Counted from the first letter of the stretch, positions 36,720 through 45,695 are shown. The stretch is DNA of 61,559 nt from Clostridium psychrophilum (GCF_018861705.1 NZ_JAHLEC010000006.1:1-61559), one strand, 5' to 3'. Notes: generated from the sequence alone by a model not told the origin. Translations and numbers: made by a program.

Positions 36720-38759
36720 TTATTTTTTATATTTATTTTCACATTTGCTTAATACAATTACAGTTCTACTTGGCACACTTATTGTTATCCCAACTTTATT
36801 TTGCTTATCAGATGATAATGGTTTAGCTTGATAAACATAATCCTCATCAACCCTATTTTTGCCGCCAAACATACTCTCATCACTATTAAATACGACTTTA
36901 TATTCTCCCTCCTCAATAGTTGGAAGTTCATATGTTGAAAAACAAGTAGATGGATTAAAATTAAATAAAAATATTAGAGTACCTTTTCTAAAAGCAAGAA
37001 GCTGATTTTCCTCATCTGTCCAAATGTTATACAAATCAGTTGCGCTTAAAACATTATATTTTTTTACTAAAGCTAACATTCCTTTATCGAAATTAGATAT
37101 ATACTCATATTTAAGATCTTTATTATCATTTAAGCTCCATTGTCTTCTTGCATATTTATAGCTCCAATTGTTACCTTCCCTTGGGAAATCAATCCACTCT
37201 GGATGCCCAAATTCATTTCCCATAAAATTCAAATATCCTTCACCACCTAAGGTTATAGTAATAAATTTTATAAGTTTATGAAGTTCGATTGCTCTACTAA
37301 TTATCCAATTATCATCATCTTTTAACATATGAGAATATATTTCTTTCCCACCTAATTGAAAAATTAATGTCTTATCTCCAACAAGTGCCTGATCATGTGA
37401 TTCAGAATATCCTATATTCTTTTCTTGAGGCCTTCTGCCCGTTAATTCATACCAAAGTTGTCGCATACTCCAATTTTCATCTGGTGTCTCTTTTAATAAT
37501 TTTACCCAAAGATCTGGCACTCCCATAGACAAACGATAATCAAAACCCAATCCGCCATAGCTTACAGGCAAACACATTCCTGGCATTCCACTCATATCCT
37601 CAGCTATTGTTACTGCACCCGGTTTCACTTCTCTTATTAAATCATTAGCAATCTGAAGATAAGTTATTGCCTCTAGATTTGTATTCATACTAAAATATTT
37701 ACTATAATCTGTAAATGCTACTCCTAGCCCGTGGTCATGATATAGCATTGATGATACACCATCAAATCGATAACCATCAAAATGATATTCTTCTATCCAA
37801 AACTTCACATTTGATAAAAGGAAATGAACAACCTCAGGTTTTTCATAATTAAATAGTTTTGTATCCCAAGCTGGATGCTCTCCTTTAATACCAGTGTTAA
37901 AAAATTGATAATCAGTTCCATCAAACTCATTAATACCTTCAGCAATGTTCTTAATTGAATGAGAATGCACTAGATCGAGCAATACTGAAATCCCCATAAG
38001 GTGGGCAGTATTAATCAATGCCTTAAGATCATCTGGAGTTCCAAACCAAGAAGAAACTGCAAAGAAATTAGATACTTGATAGCCAAAAGATGCATAATAA
38101 GGATGTTGCATTATAGCCATAAGTTGCACAGTATTGTAACCAGCAGCTTTTATCCTCGGAAGCACAATATTTGTAAATTCATTAAAAGTACCAATACCAT
38201 TTTTCTCTTGTGCCATACCAACATGAGCTTCATATATAAACAATGGTTTTTTATTGTCTATATGAAAATCATTATCCTTCCACTTAAATGCATAATCTGG
38301 TTGCCATATTTGTCCCAAAAAATCATGAGTAGCAGGATTTTGAACTGTCCGTTTAATATAAAGGGGAATTCTATCTCTCGATACGCCTTTAGCTACTACT
38401 CTTACCTTAACATGTGATAAATGTTTTAATGTCTTTACTCCGTCTAAATAAATCTCCCAATTTCCATTATCTATTTTTTTTAATGGATGTGATTGAGGAT
38501 TCCAAAAATTAAAATCTCCAATTAGATATAGAGCCTCTGCATTTGGTGCCCATTCTCTATAAACCCATCCAGACTTCGTCAAATGGAACCCATAATATAA
38601 ATCTCCATTAGCAAATGACTTAAGGTTTTGATTATTTCCCAATAATTTGGCCTTAAAAGAATCATACCTATCCACCCTAAGCTTAATATCACGTTCAAAC
38701 GGTTTAAGATATGGATCAATTTTCAATATTTCAATATGTTTATTTTTATTGTTCTCCAT
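36720..38759 (-). CDS. glgB: 1,4-alpha-glucan branching enzyme, eukaryote-like GH13 subfamily
   Basis: Makes alpha-1,6 branches in glycogen. 679 residues: N-terminal CBM48 domain (YREWAPNAEALYLIGDFNFW, residues 67-86), GH13 barrel with GYNTVQLMAIMQHPYYASFGYQ, the nucleophile Asp in YRFDGVSSMLYHDHG (about 318), the acid/base Glu in VTIAEDMSGMPG (about 377), and YSESHDQALVG, then a beta-sandwich C-domain. The motif wording matches the eukaryotic/Bacteroidetes type rather than E. coli-type GlgB, suggesting old lateral origin. No glgC, glgA or glgP is adjacent. Confidence 0.93.
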   Translation of the reverse strand: MENNKNKHIEILKIDPYLKPFERDIKLRVDRYDSFKAKLLGNNQNLKSFANGDLYYGFHLTKSGWVYREWAPNAEALYLIGDFNFWNPQSHPLKKIDNGNWEIYLDGVKTLKHLSHVKVRVVAKGVSRDRIPLYIKRTVQNPATHDFLGQIWQPDYAFKWKDNDFHIDNKKPLFIYEAHVGMAQEKNGIGTFNEFTNIVLPRIKAAGYNTVQLMAIMQHPYYASFGYQVSNFFAVSSWFGTPDDLKALINTAHLMGISVLLDLVHSHSIKNIAEGINEFDGTDYQFFNTGIKGEHPAWDTKLFNYEKPEVVHFLLSNVKFWIEEYHFDGYRFDGVSSMLYHDHGLGVAFTDYSKYFSMNTNLEAITYLQIANDLIREVKPGAVTIAEDMSGMPGMCLPVSYGGLGFDYRLSMGVPDLWVKLLKETPDENWSMRQLWYELTGRRPQEKNIGYSESHDQALVGDKTLIFQLGGKEIYSHMLKDDDNWIISRAIELHKLIKFITITLGGEGYLNFMGNEFGHPEWIDFPREGNNWSYKYARRQWSLNDNKDLKYEYISNFDKGMLALVKKYNVLSATDLYNIWTDEENQLLAFRKGTLIFLFNFNPSTCFSTYELPTIEEGEYKVVFNSDESMFGGKNRVDEDYVYQAKPLSSDKQNKVGITISVPSRTVIVLSKCENKYKK

Positions 38760-38860
38760 AAAAAAATTCCTTTCCTATCTTTATTTTTTATAATTTAAAA
38801 TATTATTACTACTATAAGTAATTCGACTAAATATTGTAAAATCCTTTCTTTTTGAGAAAT

Positions 38861-38905
38861 AAATAAAAATGCCAGTCTAAGTAACTTAATATCACCTAAA
38901 CTGAC
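38861..38905 (-). terminator. Terminator after metY
   Basis: On the minus strand GTCAGTTTAGGTGA pairs over 14 bp with the GTAACTTAGACTGGC side, G-U pairs included, followed by ATTTTTATTT. The sequence resembles the terminator at 59621-59660. Confidence 0.7.
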
Positions 38906-38915
38906 TAATTAATAC

Positions 38916-40148
38916 CTAATTTATAAACTGTAAAGCACTTTCAATATCTTCTATTATATCATCAATATCTTCTATACCAACAGAAAGCCTTAATAAATCA
39001 TCAAAAACTCCCATCTTCTCCTTTTCTCTTTCAGTATTACTAGCACATATAGTTGAAGCAGGATGAATAATTAAAGTCTTTGTATCCCCTATATTTGTAA
39101 TATTCAATATCATTTTCAAATTATTTATAAACCTAAAAGCATTCTCTTTGCTCCCAAGCCTAAAAGTTAAAACTCCACTAGCGCCATTTTTATAATACTT
39201 TTTCGTTAGGTTATAGTACTTAGAACTTGGTAGACTTGGATAATTCACTGAAGTTACCTTTTCATTGTTACTTAAAAATGCAGCTACTGCTAAGGTATTT
39301 ATGCAATGCCGTCTCATTCTAAGTGACAATGTCTCAATTCCCGTTAAATTTAAAAACGCATTAAAAGGCGAAAGCGAAGCTCCAATATCCTTTCCTACTG
39401 TATTTCTGAGTTTTGCAGTATATGCCATTTTCCCAAACTTTCTACTATATTCCTTAAAATTCTTATACTTATCCTCTTTATACTTGATGCTACCTCCATC
39501 TACTATTATTCCACCAATAGAATTTGAGGTTCCATTTATATATTTAGAAGTTGAATGTATAACAATATCTGCTCCATTTTCAATAGGTTTTATAAGGTAT
39601 GGAGTTGTTATAGTAGAATCCACAATGAAAATAACATTATACTCAATGCAAACCTTTGATACATCTTCTATATCCAATACATCTAGCTTTGGATTACCTA
39701 ATGTTTCTGCAAATACAATTTTAGTATTCTTCATTATCGCATTTTCTAAACTGATTTTATCTAAGTTATCTAAGAATTTAACATTTATACCATAACTTTT
39801 CAAATTTTTAATTAGTGTATAGGTTCCCCCAAAAAGGCCACTGGATGCTATTATTTCGTCGCCACTTTCAACAATATTCATTATAGCTAAATATATAGCG
39901 TTCATGCCAGAAGCTGCTGCTGTAGCCGCTAGGCCACCTTCAACGCTTGCTATTCTTCTCTCAAAAGACGTAACAGTGGGATTAGATATTCTAGTATAAG
40001 CATACCCCATGCTTGTACCTTTCATTATACATTCAAGTTCTTCTGCCGATGAATGAGAGAAAGCATTTGATAGATGTAGGGGTGTATTTGTAGCTCCTGT
40101 CTCATCTATTTTTAAATTTCCATGTATTAACTTAGTATTAAATTTCAT
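38916..40148 (-). CDS. metY: O-acetylhomoserine sulfhydrylase-type PLP enzyme (MetY)
   Basis: A 410-residue gamma-family PLP enzyme. Motifs: YAYTRISNPTVTSFERRIAS near residue 52, ATAAASGMNAIYLA, IVDSTITTPYLIKPIENGADIVIHSTSKYING with the Schiff-base Lys near 205, and HPASTICAS near 365. Homologues replace the acetyl of O-acetylhomoserine with sulfide or methanethiol. Placed downstream of a sulfur-carrier protein, its activator, a JAMM peptidase and sulfite reductase, it most resembles the MetY that takes sulfur from a protein thiocarboxylate. The frame runs back to 40202 inside the preceding gene, but AGGTGC before the ATG at 40148 sets the start. Confidence 0.88.
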   Translation of the reverse strand: MKFNTKLIHGNLKIDETGATNTPLHLSNAFSHSSAEELECIMKGTSMGYAYTRISNPTVTSFERRIASVEGGLAATAAASGMNAIYLAIMNIVESGDEIIASSGLFGGTYTLIKNLKSYGINVKFLDNLDKISLENAIMKNTKIVFAETLGNPKLDVLDIEDVSKVCIEYNVIFIVDSTITTPYLIKPIENGADIVIHSTSKYINGTSNSIGGIIVDGGSIKYKEDKYKNFKEYSRKFGKMAYTAKLRNTVGKDIGASLSPFNAFLNLTGIETLSLRMRRHCINTLAVAAFLSNNEKVTSVNYPSLPSSKYYNLTKKYYKNGASGVLTFRLGSKENAFRFINNLKMILNITNIGDTKTLIIHPASTICASNTEREKEKMGVFDDLLRLSVGIEDIDDIIEDIESALQFIN

Positions 40149-40158
40149 ATATGCACCT

Positions 40159-42468
40159 CTAAGGTTTATTTTTCTCCACCACAAGTAAATTGTAGCCTTC
40201 ATAATTGTTATCTATTGATATTACCTTATGACCCTCATTAGATACACTTAATGGAACATTTTTTATAGGATCTCCATCATCTAAATAAAATCCTCTTTTT
40301 TCACCAGACTTTATTTTTGACAATTGAATCTTGACCTTTGCAAAGTTCATTGGGCATGTTACCCCTCTAAAATCAATGACCTCATATTCTTTGCTCATTG
40401 AAACTTCCTCTTCTTTTTTGATTGAATCTATCTTTGGAAGTGTTATTTCTAGTTTACCATTTAGTGATTCATACATATCCTTTACTTTATTATAAAGATA
40501 TTCAACTTCTGCTACTTTACTTGTTATATCATCTATATCTCCAAGTTTATAATCAAGAAGTGTATCAAAAAGTTTCAATACATCTTTTTTAACGTAACCT
40601 GTATCTACAAAGTTAATATTAAATTCTTTAAATATCTCTCTATCCTTTGATGTATCTATTCCTTTTAATACTAAAAGAGTTCTTGCAGATGAAACTGCTG
40701 CATCATATATATATTGAGATTTTAGGCTTTCTTTAAATTTTAAAAGAGAACTTTCTGCATTTGATAAATCAAGTTTTATAACATCAAATACTCCTGTACT
40801 ACATTCTCCAGGTCCTCTTCCTTCTATAGAAAATTTTTCACTTGCTACAAAATCATAATAAAGATCTGCATTTTCTTTAAGGGTTTCCATTTTCCCATAT
40901 TTATTAGTTAAATTTTTTATATCTATTTCGCTGTTTTCTAGAAATTTTTCAAAACTTTCCTCACCTGAGTCATTTTTAAGCTCTGCCAATTCGACTAAAT
41001 ACTTTGGAATTTTTTTTGCAGGAATATCACCATATACTTTGCCAATTTTAGCTCCACCAGACCCAACACTGCCACCAAATGATGCCGAATAAGAAGGCAT
41101 TAGACCATCTTGTGTTCTTTTTGCCCTTCCACTTAGCCCTATTTTACCTATTTGATGCCTCCCACATGAATTAGGACATCCTGATATAAAGAGTTTTGGA
41201 AGTGATGCTTTAATTTCCTGGCCATACTCTTTGAATTCTTCCTTTATAGCTGATAAAAGGTTTTGAGATAAACAAAGTCCTAATTGGCAAGTTGATGCAC
41301 CAACACACGTCACTGAGTTGTATATATTATAGTTTGATGAAAATGATGATATTATTTTAAGCAATTTTTTTGCATCATCTTCTAATAAATCTCTTACAAA
41401 AAAACTCTGAGTGTTTGCAAGTCTTACAGACACTTTATAGCCCAATTTAAAAACAAAGTTTAATATCTTTTCAAGATTTTCTGATGCTAAATTTCCACCT
41501 TGAGGATGTATATACACTGAATTATATCCTGTTTGTTTTTGAGGGAATAAAACACTTTTGTTAGCCTTACTTATTTTAAATATTTTGGAATTTTCTACAT
41601 GCTCTTTATCACAAGCATCATCTATTACTAAATCAAGTCCTTTGTCTTCTTTTAACCTACCAAGTTCTTTTTCAAATAATTGCTTAAATTTTTCTTCCCC
41701 TAATCTATCAACAATGTACCTTATTCTTGCTTTGTTTTTATTGCTTCTATCTCCCTCTTTTTCAAAGAGTTCCTTCATAGCCTGAACATAATACAAAACA
41801 TCTTTTGCACAAATAAAATCTGCAAGCTTTAGTGATACTTTTGGATTTCCACCAAAACCACCGCCACCATAAACCTCAAATCCTTTTTTTCCATCTACTA
41901 CCTTTGCAATAAATCCTAAATCAGATATTGTAGCATTTGCTGTGTCCTCAGAAGTATTTGAAAAACCTATTTTATATTTTCTTGGGAGATTCATTGTACT
42001 AGGATCCTTAAGCAAATAGTTAGTAACTTCACTCATATATTTTGTTACATCAAAAACATCGCCTACAGAAACTCCAGAAAGAGGCGAGCATTCAACGTTT
42101 CTTACTGTGTTACCTCCAGTTCCTTTTGTAATTATACCTACCTCTATAAGCTCATTCATAATATTATGAACATCTTTGAGTTCTACACTTTGAAACTGGA
42201 TATCCTGCCTTGATGTAAATCTTATATAATTATTTGCATATTTTTTTGAAATATCATTTATTTGCTTAAATTGTTCTAAAGTAATTACTCCACCCGGAAT
42301 TCTAGTTCTTACCATGTAAGTATCTGATGTTCTTTGTTCATAAACACCCATAGAAACTCTAAATGCTTTAAATCTAGTAGAATCTAGTTTTCCATTCATG
42401 TATAATTCAGCTTTTTCTTTAAAATTATCTATAACTTTGTAACTCTCCTTAGTAATATTAATCATCAC
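40159..42468 (-). CDS. Assimilatory sulfite (nitrite/sulfite) reductase fused to a TusA-like domain
   Basis: A 769-residue fusion. Residues about 1-530 are a siroheme/4Fe-4S sulfite/nitrite reductase: RTRIPGGVITLEQ, RFTSRQDIQFQSV, TGGNTVRNVECSPLSG, then the cluster ligands in CVGASTCQLGLC and SGCPNSCGRH (about 390-440). A helical linker follows. Residues about 690-769 are a TusA/SirA domain with FRGVTCPMNFAKVKIQL, whose Cys would carry a persulfide. Sulfite is reduced to sulfide and the fused TusA may relay sulfur to a partner, presumably the neighbouring carrier protein or MetY. It is followed 10 bp later by metY. The start is GTG or ATG at 42468/42465. Confidence 0.87.
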   Translation of the reverse strand: MMINITKESYKVIDNFKEKAELYMNGKLDSTRFKAFRVSMGVYEQRTSDTYMVRTRIPGGVITLEQFKQINDISKKYANNYIRFTSRQDIQFQSVELKDVHNIMNELIEVGIITKGTGGNTVRNVECSPLSGVSVGDVFDVTKYMSEVTNYLLKDPSTMNLPRKYKIGFSNTSEDTANATISDLGFIAKVVDGKKGFEVYGGGGFGGNPKVSLKLADFICAKDVLYYVQAMKELFEKEGDRSNKNKARIRYIVDRLGEEKFKQLFEKELGRLKEDKGLDLVIDDACDKEHVENSKIFKISKANKSVLFPQKQTGYNSVYIHPQGGNLASENLEKILNFVFKLGYKVSVRLANTQSFFVRDLLEDDAKKLLKIISSFSSNYNIYNSVTCVGASTCQLGLCLSQNLLSAIKEEFKEYGQEIKASLPKLFISGCPNSCGRHQIGKIGLSGRAKRTQDGLMPSYSASFGGSVGSGGAKIGKVYGDIPAKKIPKYLVELAELKNDSGEESFEKFLENSEIDIKNLTNKYGKMETLKENADLYYDFVASEKFSIEGRGPGECSTGVFDVIKLDLSNAESSLLKFKESLKSQYIYDAAVSSARTLLVLKGIDTSKDREIFKEFNINFVDTGYVKKDVLKLFDTLLDYKLGDIDDITSKVAEVEYLYNKVKDMYESLNGKLEITLPKIDSIKKEEEVSMSKEYEVIDFRGVTCPMNFAKVKIQLSKIKSGEKRGFYLDDGDPIKNVPLSVSNEGHKVISIDNNYEGYNLLVVEKNKP

Positions 42469-42551
42469 TAATCACTCCCTTATATATTAATTGGAATTTT
42501 AATTATTAAACCTAAATTTATATAAATCTAGATTTAATGAAAATTGATGTA

Positions 42552-42959
42552 TTAAATTATTTGATACTCAAGTTTAGAAGTGCCATCTTTGTTTATCTTA
42601 AATAAATTAAATATAGGCTCTTCTTTTTCTAGTGATAAAATTCCATAGACTATATTGGGATCATATGCAAGTCTTATGTCTTCCTCCGAAGGCCTGGAAG
42701 GAGTATAAGGATGTGAATGATAATTTCCGATAAAAATCATGTTTTCCCCTCTTATCACCTTAATTGTTTTAAACTGTTCTTTAGGATCCATTGAAAAATG
42801 TTCACTACTTTTATCAACATTTACAAGTGGATAAGTTTTACTTACATTAATTTTATCAGCGCTTTTAGTACCTGATAAAAATCCACAGCACTCATTAGGG
42901 AATTCATCTTTTGCTTGTTTTATAATTTTCTTTAGCTCTACACTATTTATATAAATCAT
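42552..42959 (-). CDS. JAMM/Mov34-family (M67) metallopeptidase
   Basis: A 135-residue zinc peptidase with an intact JAMM motif: Glu in FPNECCGFLSG (about residue 22), then GNYHSHPYTPSRPSEEDI (H-x-H...S...D, about 70-85). Bacterial members next to ThiS-like carriers (Mec of mycobacteria, HcyD, QbsD) trim the C-terminus of the carrier to expose Gly-Gly, or release the sulfur-loaded amino acid. Here the carrier encoded three genes upstream ends in GGGSFGL, so a trimming role fits well. Its ATG overlaps the stop of the E1-like gene by four bases, and sulfite reductase follows. Confidence 0.87.
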   Translation of the reverse strand: MIYINSVELKKIIKQAKDEFPNECCGFLSGTKSADKINVSKTYPLVNVDKSSEHFSMDPKEQFKTIKVIRGENMIFIGNYHSHPYTPSRPSEEDIRLAYDPNIVYGILSLEKEEPIFNLFKINKDGTSKLEYQII

Positions 42960-43780
42960 CCTTTTAACCTTCCAGTTTTTAAATCACATGATGGATTTGT
43001 ATAATCAATTAACTCTGTTATAGTAGGGTGATCTCCACAAACTCCACATTTTTTATTGTGATTAATCTTTATTTTTTTAAATTCCATCTTTAGTCCATCA
43101 TAAGTAAGTAAATATCCTGCAAGTGTTTGTCCAAGTCCCAATATATACTTGATAGCCTCAGTTGCTTGAAGCGTTCCTATAACTCCACCCATTACCCCTA
43201 ATACTCCAGCTTCTCTACAAGTTGGCACCATTCCTTATGGTGGTGGTGTTTGAAAAATGCATCTGTAACAAGGTGTATTGTTATCTGGAATATATGTTGT
43301 AAGTTGTCCCTGGAACCTAATTATTCCAGCATGAGAAAACGGCTTTTTAGCAAGTACACAAGCATCATTTATTAAGAATTTTGCGGCAAAATTGTCTGTT
43401 CCATCTAATATAAAATCATAATTTTTAATTATATTCATGATATTTTCTGATGTTACAAGTTCATTATAAGTAATAACATTTACATCTGGATTAAGCTCAT
43501 TTATTGTTTCTTTTCCAGATTGAACTTTAGACTTACCTACATCTCTAGTTTGATGTATTATTTGTCTTTGTAAATTTGAAAGATCCACAACATCTCCATC
43601 TACAAGTCCTATTGTTCCCACTCCAGCTGCTGCTAAATACATAGCAGCTGGTGCCCCGAGTCCTCCTGTTCCAATAATAAGCACCTTTGAATTCAATAAT
43701 TTCTCTTGCCCTTCAACTCCAACCTCTGACAATAATATGTGTCTTGAATATCTTTCAATTTGTTCTTCACTAAAGTCCAA
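42956..43780 (-). pseudogene. HesA/MoeB/ThiF-family E1-like activator, split by an in-frame TAA
   Basis: It adenylates the C-terminal Gly of the ThiS-like carrier. The frame reads FSEEQIERYSRHILLSEVG, the ATP loop GTGGLGAPAAMYLAAAG, DLSNLQRQIIHQT, DGTDNFAAKFL and CYRCIFQTPPP, then TAA (43235-43237). It continues in the same frame with GMVPTCREAGVLGVMGGVIG through CGVC to 42956. Family members read PPPxGMVPxC without a break, so one codon has become TAA. The part before the stop lacks the catalytic Cys (TCREAG) and one of the two zinc CxxC pairs. Unless read through or miscalled, the activator is dead. The likely start is TTG at 43780, eight bases from GGAGG, overlapping the thiS-like stop. 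Confidence 0.85.
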
Positions 43781-43985
43781 AACTTCCGCCTCCCATAAAA
43801 TATAAAACTTCCATTTCGTCATTTTCCTTTAATATTGCATTAGGGAATTTATCTCTATCGACGAATTCACCATTAAGTTGAACTGAAACCATATCTGGCA
43901 TTTCAACATTTTCGATTTTCAAAATTTCAGTTACTGTAACATTATCTTTGATCTTTTTTATTTCACCATTTAATTTAATATTTAT
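43770..43985 (-). CDS. ThiS/HcyS-like sulfur-carrier protein, no canonical start codon
   Basis: A ubiquitin-fold carrier of about 71 residues: NIKLNGEIKKIKDNVTVTE, EMPDMVSVQLNGEFVDR, ILKENDEMEVLYF and the C-terminus MGGGSFGL. The Gly-Gly is buried under a short tail, so a protease must expose it. A JAMM peptidase is encoded in the same cluster. The AGGGGG ribosome site is followed by ATA-AAT-ATA-AAT-ATT, so the frame has no ATG, GTG or TTG where the start should be. ATA at 43983-43985, seven bases from the site, is the best candidate and may be a mutated ATG. It shares context with the homocysteine-forming HcyS system rather than thiamine genes. Confidence 0.7.
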   Translation of the reverse strand: MNIKLNGEIKKIKDNVTVTEILKIENVEMPDMVSVQLNGEFVDRDKFPNAILKENDEMEVLYFMGGGSFGL

Positions 43986-44289
43986 ATTTATTCCCCCTAT
44001 TCTTGAATAATTGTTCGATTATCATTCTTATAACCAATTATTTTTTACGCTCTTTTCACCTAGTAAACCAATATGTTTGATTTATTATATCACATTATAG
44101 ACTTATATTAGTAAAAACACCTATAATATTTTAACATTGTTTAATGGATTATTTCCTATACCACATACGCCTTTATTACCCACTTACCATTTGATGGGCA
44201 GCTTTTACAATCGACCATATATTATTTTCTGTTTTCTTTATTAATCATATACCATTTTTAGCAAAATCTAGTGTCTACACTTTGTTTGT

Positions 44290-44318
44290 TTGACATCAAC
44301 TTTATAATATATTATAAT
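44290..44318 (+). promoter_or_regulatory. Promoter of the histidine phosphatase gene
   Basis: Full consensus: -35 TTGACA (44290-44295), 17-bp spacer, -10 TATAAT (44313-44318). The rest of the 43986-44367 gap holds only AT-rich DNA with weak promoter-like words for the divergent sulfur cluster. Confidence 0.75.
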
Positions 44319-44326
44319 ATTATCAA

Positions 44327-44344
44327 TATTGGCATAAGCCAATA
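44327..44344. promoter_or_regulatory. Inverted repeat at the start site of the phosphatase gene
   Basis: TATTGGC-ATAA-GCCAATA covers the predicted start site, about nine bases past the -10. It is either an operator or a 5'-end mRNA hairpin. Confidence 0.45.
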
Positions 44345-44367
44345 CTATTAATAGGATGTGAATAATA

Positions 44368-45009
44368 ATGAATACAACAATAATATTAGTAAGACATGGT
44401 GAAACAGAATGGAATGTTTTGGGCAAATTTCAAGGATGCAAAGATATAGCTCTATCAAATGAAGGCATTTTACAAGCTGGATATTTACATAAAAGATTTC
44501 AAAATAAATTTGATCATATTTACACAAGTCCGTTAAAAAGAGCAATGCAAACAGCTGAAATTATTTCTCAAGGTAGTAGCAACACATCACCTATAGTTGA
44601 AACAGGCTTAACAGAAATAAATTTTGGTGAGTGGGAAGGACTTACTATGAAAGAAGTAATAACAAATTTTCCCAAAGAATTTATTAAGTGGAAAAATGAT
44701 GACCTAAATGCACCTATGTGTGGTGGTGAACAAAGCCTTAAAATTGCAAGTATTCGGGCTAAAAAATCTATTTTAAAAATAGCAAAAAAAAATAAAGGGG
44801 AAAGTATTATTATAGTCGCTCATGGCGGAATTATTAAAGCTGGACTATTAGGTGTTTTTGATTTGAAGATGACTATGTATCATAAAATAATGTTAGGTAA
44901 TACATCCGTTAGTAAAATCATTTTTGATGATGATTTTAACGCGAAAATACTGACTTTAAATGATACAACCCATCTTCCAGATAACTATGATATTAAATCT
45001 TATGTTTAG
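44368..45009 (+). CDS. Histidine phosphatase family protein (phosphoglycerate mutase-like)
   Basis: A 213-residue protein of histidine phosphatase branch 1. The phospho-accepting His lies in LVRHGETEWNVLGKFQG (residues 8-24), the second Arg in SPLKRAMQTAEII, the catalytic Glu in TEINFGEWEGLTMKEV, and the second His in IIVAHGGIIKAGLLG near 150. Sequence alone does not separate CobC, YhfR-type phosphatases and sugar-phosphate phosphatases. No cobalamin genes are near, so I leave the substrate open. AGGATG precedes the ATG. It is monocistronic, with its own consensus promoter and terminator. Confidence 0.85.
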   Translation: MNTTIILVRHGETEWNVLGKFQGCKDIALSNEGILQAGYLHKRFQNKFDHIYTSPLKRAMQTAEIISQGSSNTSPIVETGLTEINFGEWEGLTMKEVITNFPKEFIKWKNDDLNAPMCGGEQSLKIASIRAKKSILKIAKKNKGESIIIVAHGGIIKAGLLGVFDLKMTMYHKIMLGNTSVSKIIFDDDFNAKILTLNDTTHLPDNYDIKSYV

Positions 45010-45037
45010 TATAGAAATTTAAATTTCAATTTCTGTT

Positions 45038-45085
45038 ACTTTAAAAAAGTATGGATTACCTAAATAATCCATACTTTTTTAAAGT
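45038..45085 (+). terminator. Terminator after the histidine phosphatase gene
   Basis: A 21-bp perfect stem (ACTTTAAAAAAGTATGG... / ...CCATACTTTTTTAAAGT) with a six-base loop. It can act in both directions and also ends the ArsR unit. Confidence 0.8.
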
Positions 45086-45151
45086 GATATATAAATAAAT
45101 TTACATTTGGATCTTCCGTTTGACCTTGTTAATAACTAGCTTCGCCAATTT

Positions 45152-45439
45152 TTACTCCTTAGTTTTAAAAAGAAATTCGACTAATTCTCTAACTCTCTCA
45201 TCACAAATACTGTAATTAATCTCTAGCCCATTTCTTTTACCTTTAATTATTTTAGCCATTCTTAATTTTTGCAAATGTTGAGATAAAGTAGATTGTGGAA
45301 TACAAAGACACTCTTGCATGTGACCTACATTACATGAGCCTTCTCCAAGCAATCCATTAATAATACATAACCTTACTGGATGAGCTAATACTTTAAGCAT
45401 TTCTGCGGTTTCATTATAATCCATATAATTTTTATCCAT
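45152..45439 (-). CDS. ArsR/SmtB-family transcriptional regulator
   Basis: A 95-residue winged-helix regulator: LKVLAHPVRLCIINGLL (residues 15-31), the recognition region CLCIPQSTLSQHLQKLRMA (about 45-63) and the wing KGKRNGLEINYSI. It has several cysteines (LCII, GSC, QECLC, SICDE), three of them ahead of or within the helix-turn-helix where ArsR-type sensors bind metals or react with persulfides. No metal-efflux gene adjoins it. It lies next to the mccA-mccB-methyltransferase operon, so sensing of sulfur status is plausible but unproven. AGAGGT precedes the ATG. Confidence 0.83.
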   Translation of the reverse strand: MDKNYMDYNETAEMLKVLAHPVRLCIINGLLGEGSCNVGHMQECLCIPQSTLSQHLQKLRMAKIIKGKRNGLEINYSICDERVRELVEFLFKTKE

Positions 45440-45613
45440 AAATGATACCTCTTTCTAACATAATTTAATATTTATATTGTTATATTCATATATTATGATA
45501 CAAATAATAAATAATATCAATGCTTTTATGCATTAAAAACTTTAGAAACAGTTATGAATATAGTCTACACTACTTTTTAGTTTGATACGTATGTTATTTT
45601 TTTAAGAAAACAG

Positions 45614-45640
45614 TGCAGCAAAATCCATGACTTTGCTGCA
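45614..45640 (-). terminator. Terminator of the methyltransferase-mccB-mccA operon
   Basis: TGCAGCAAA / TTTGCTGCA stem with a nine-base loop, about 55 bp after the mccA stop. On the minus strand it is followed by CTGTTTTC. Confidence 0.65.
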
Positions 45641-45695
45641 TAAATATACTTTAATATTGAATTATAACTTTACCTAGACGTACCCTAGGCATATA

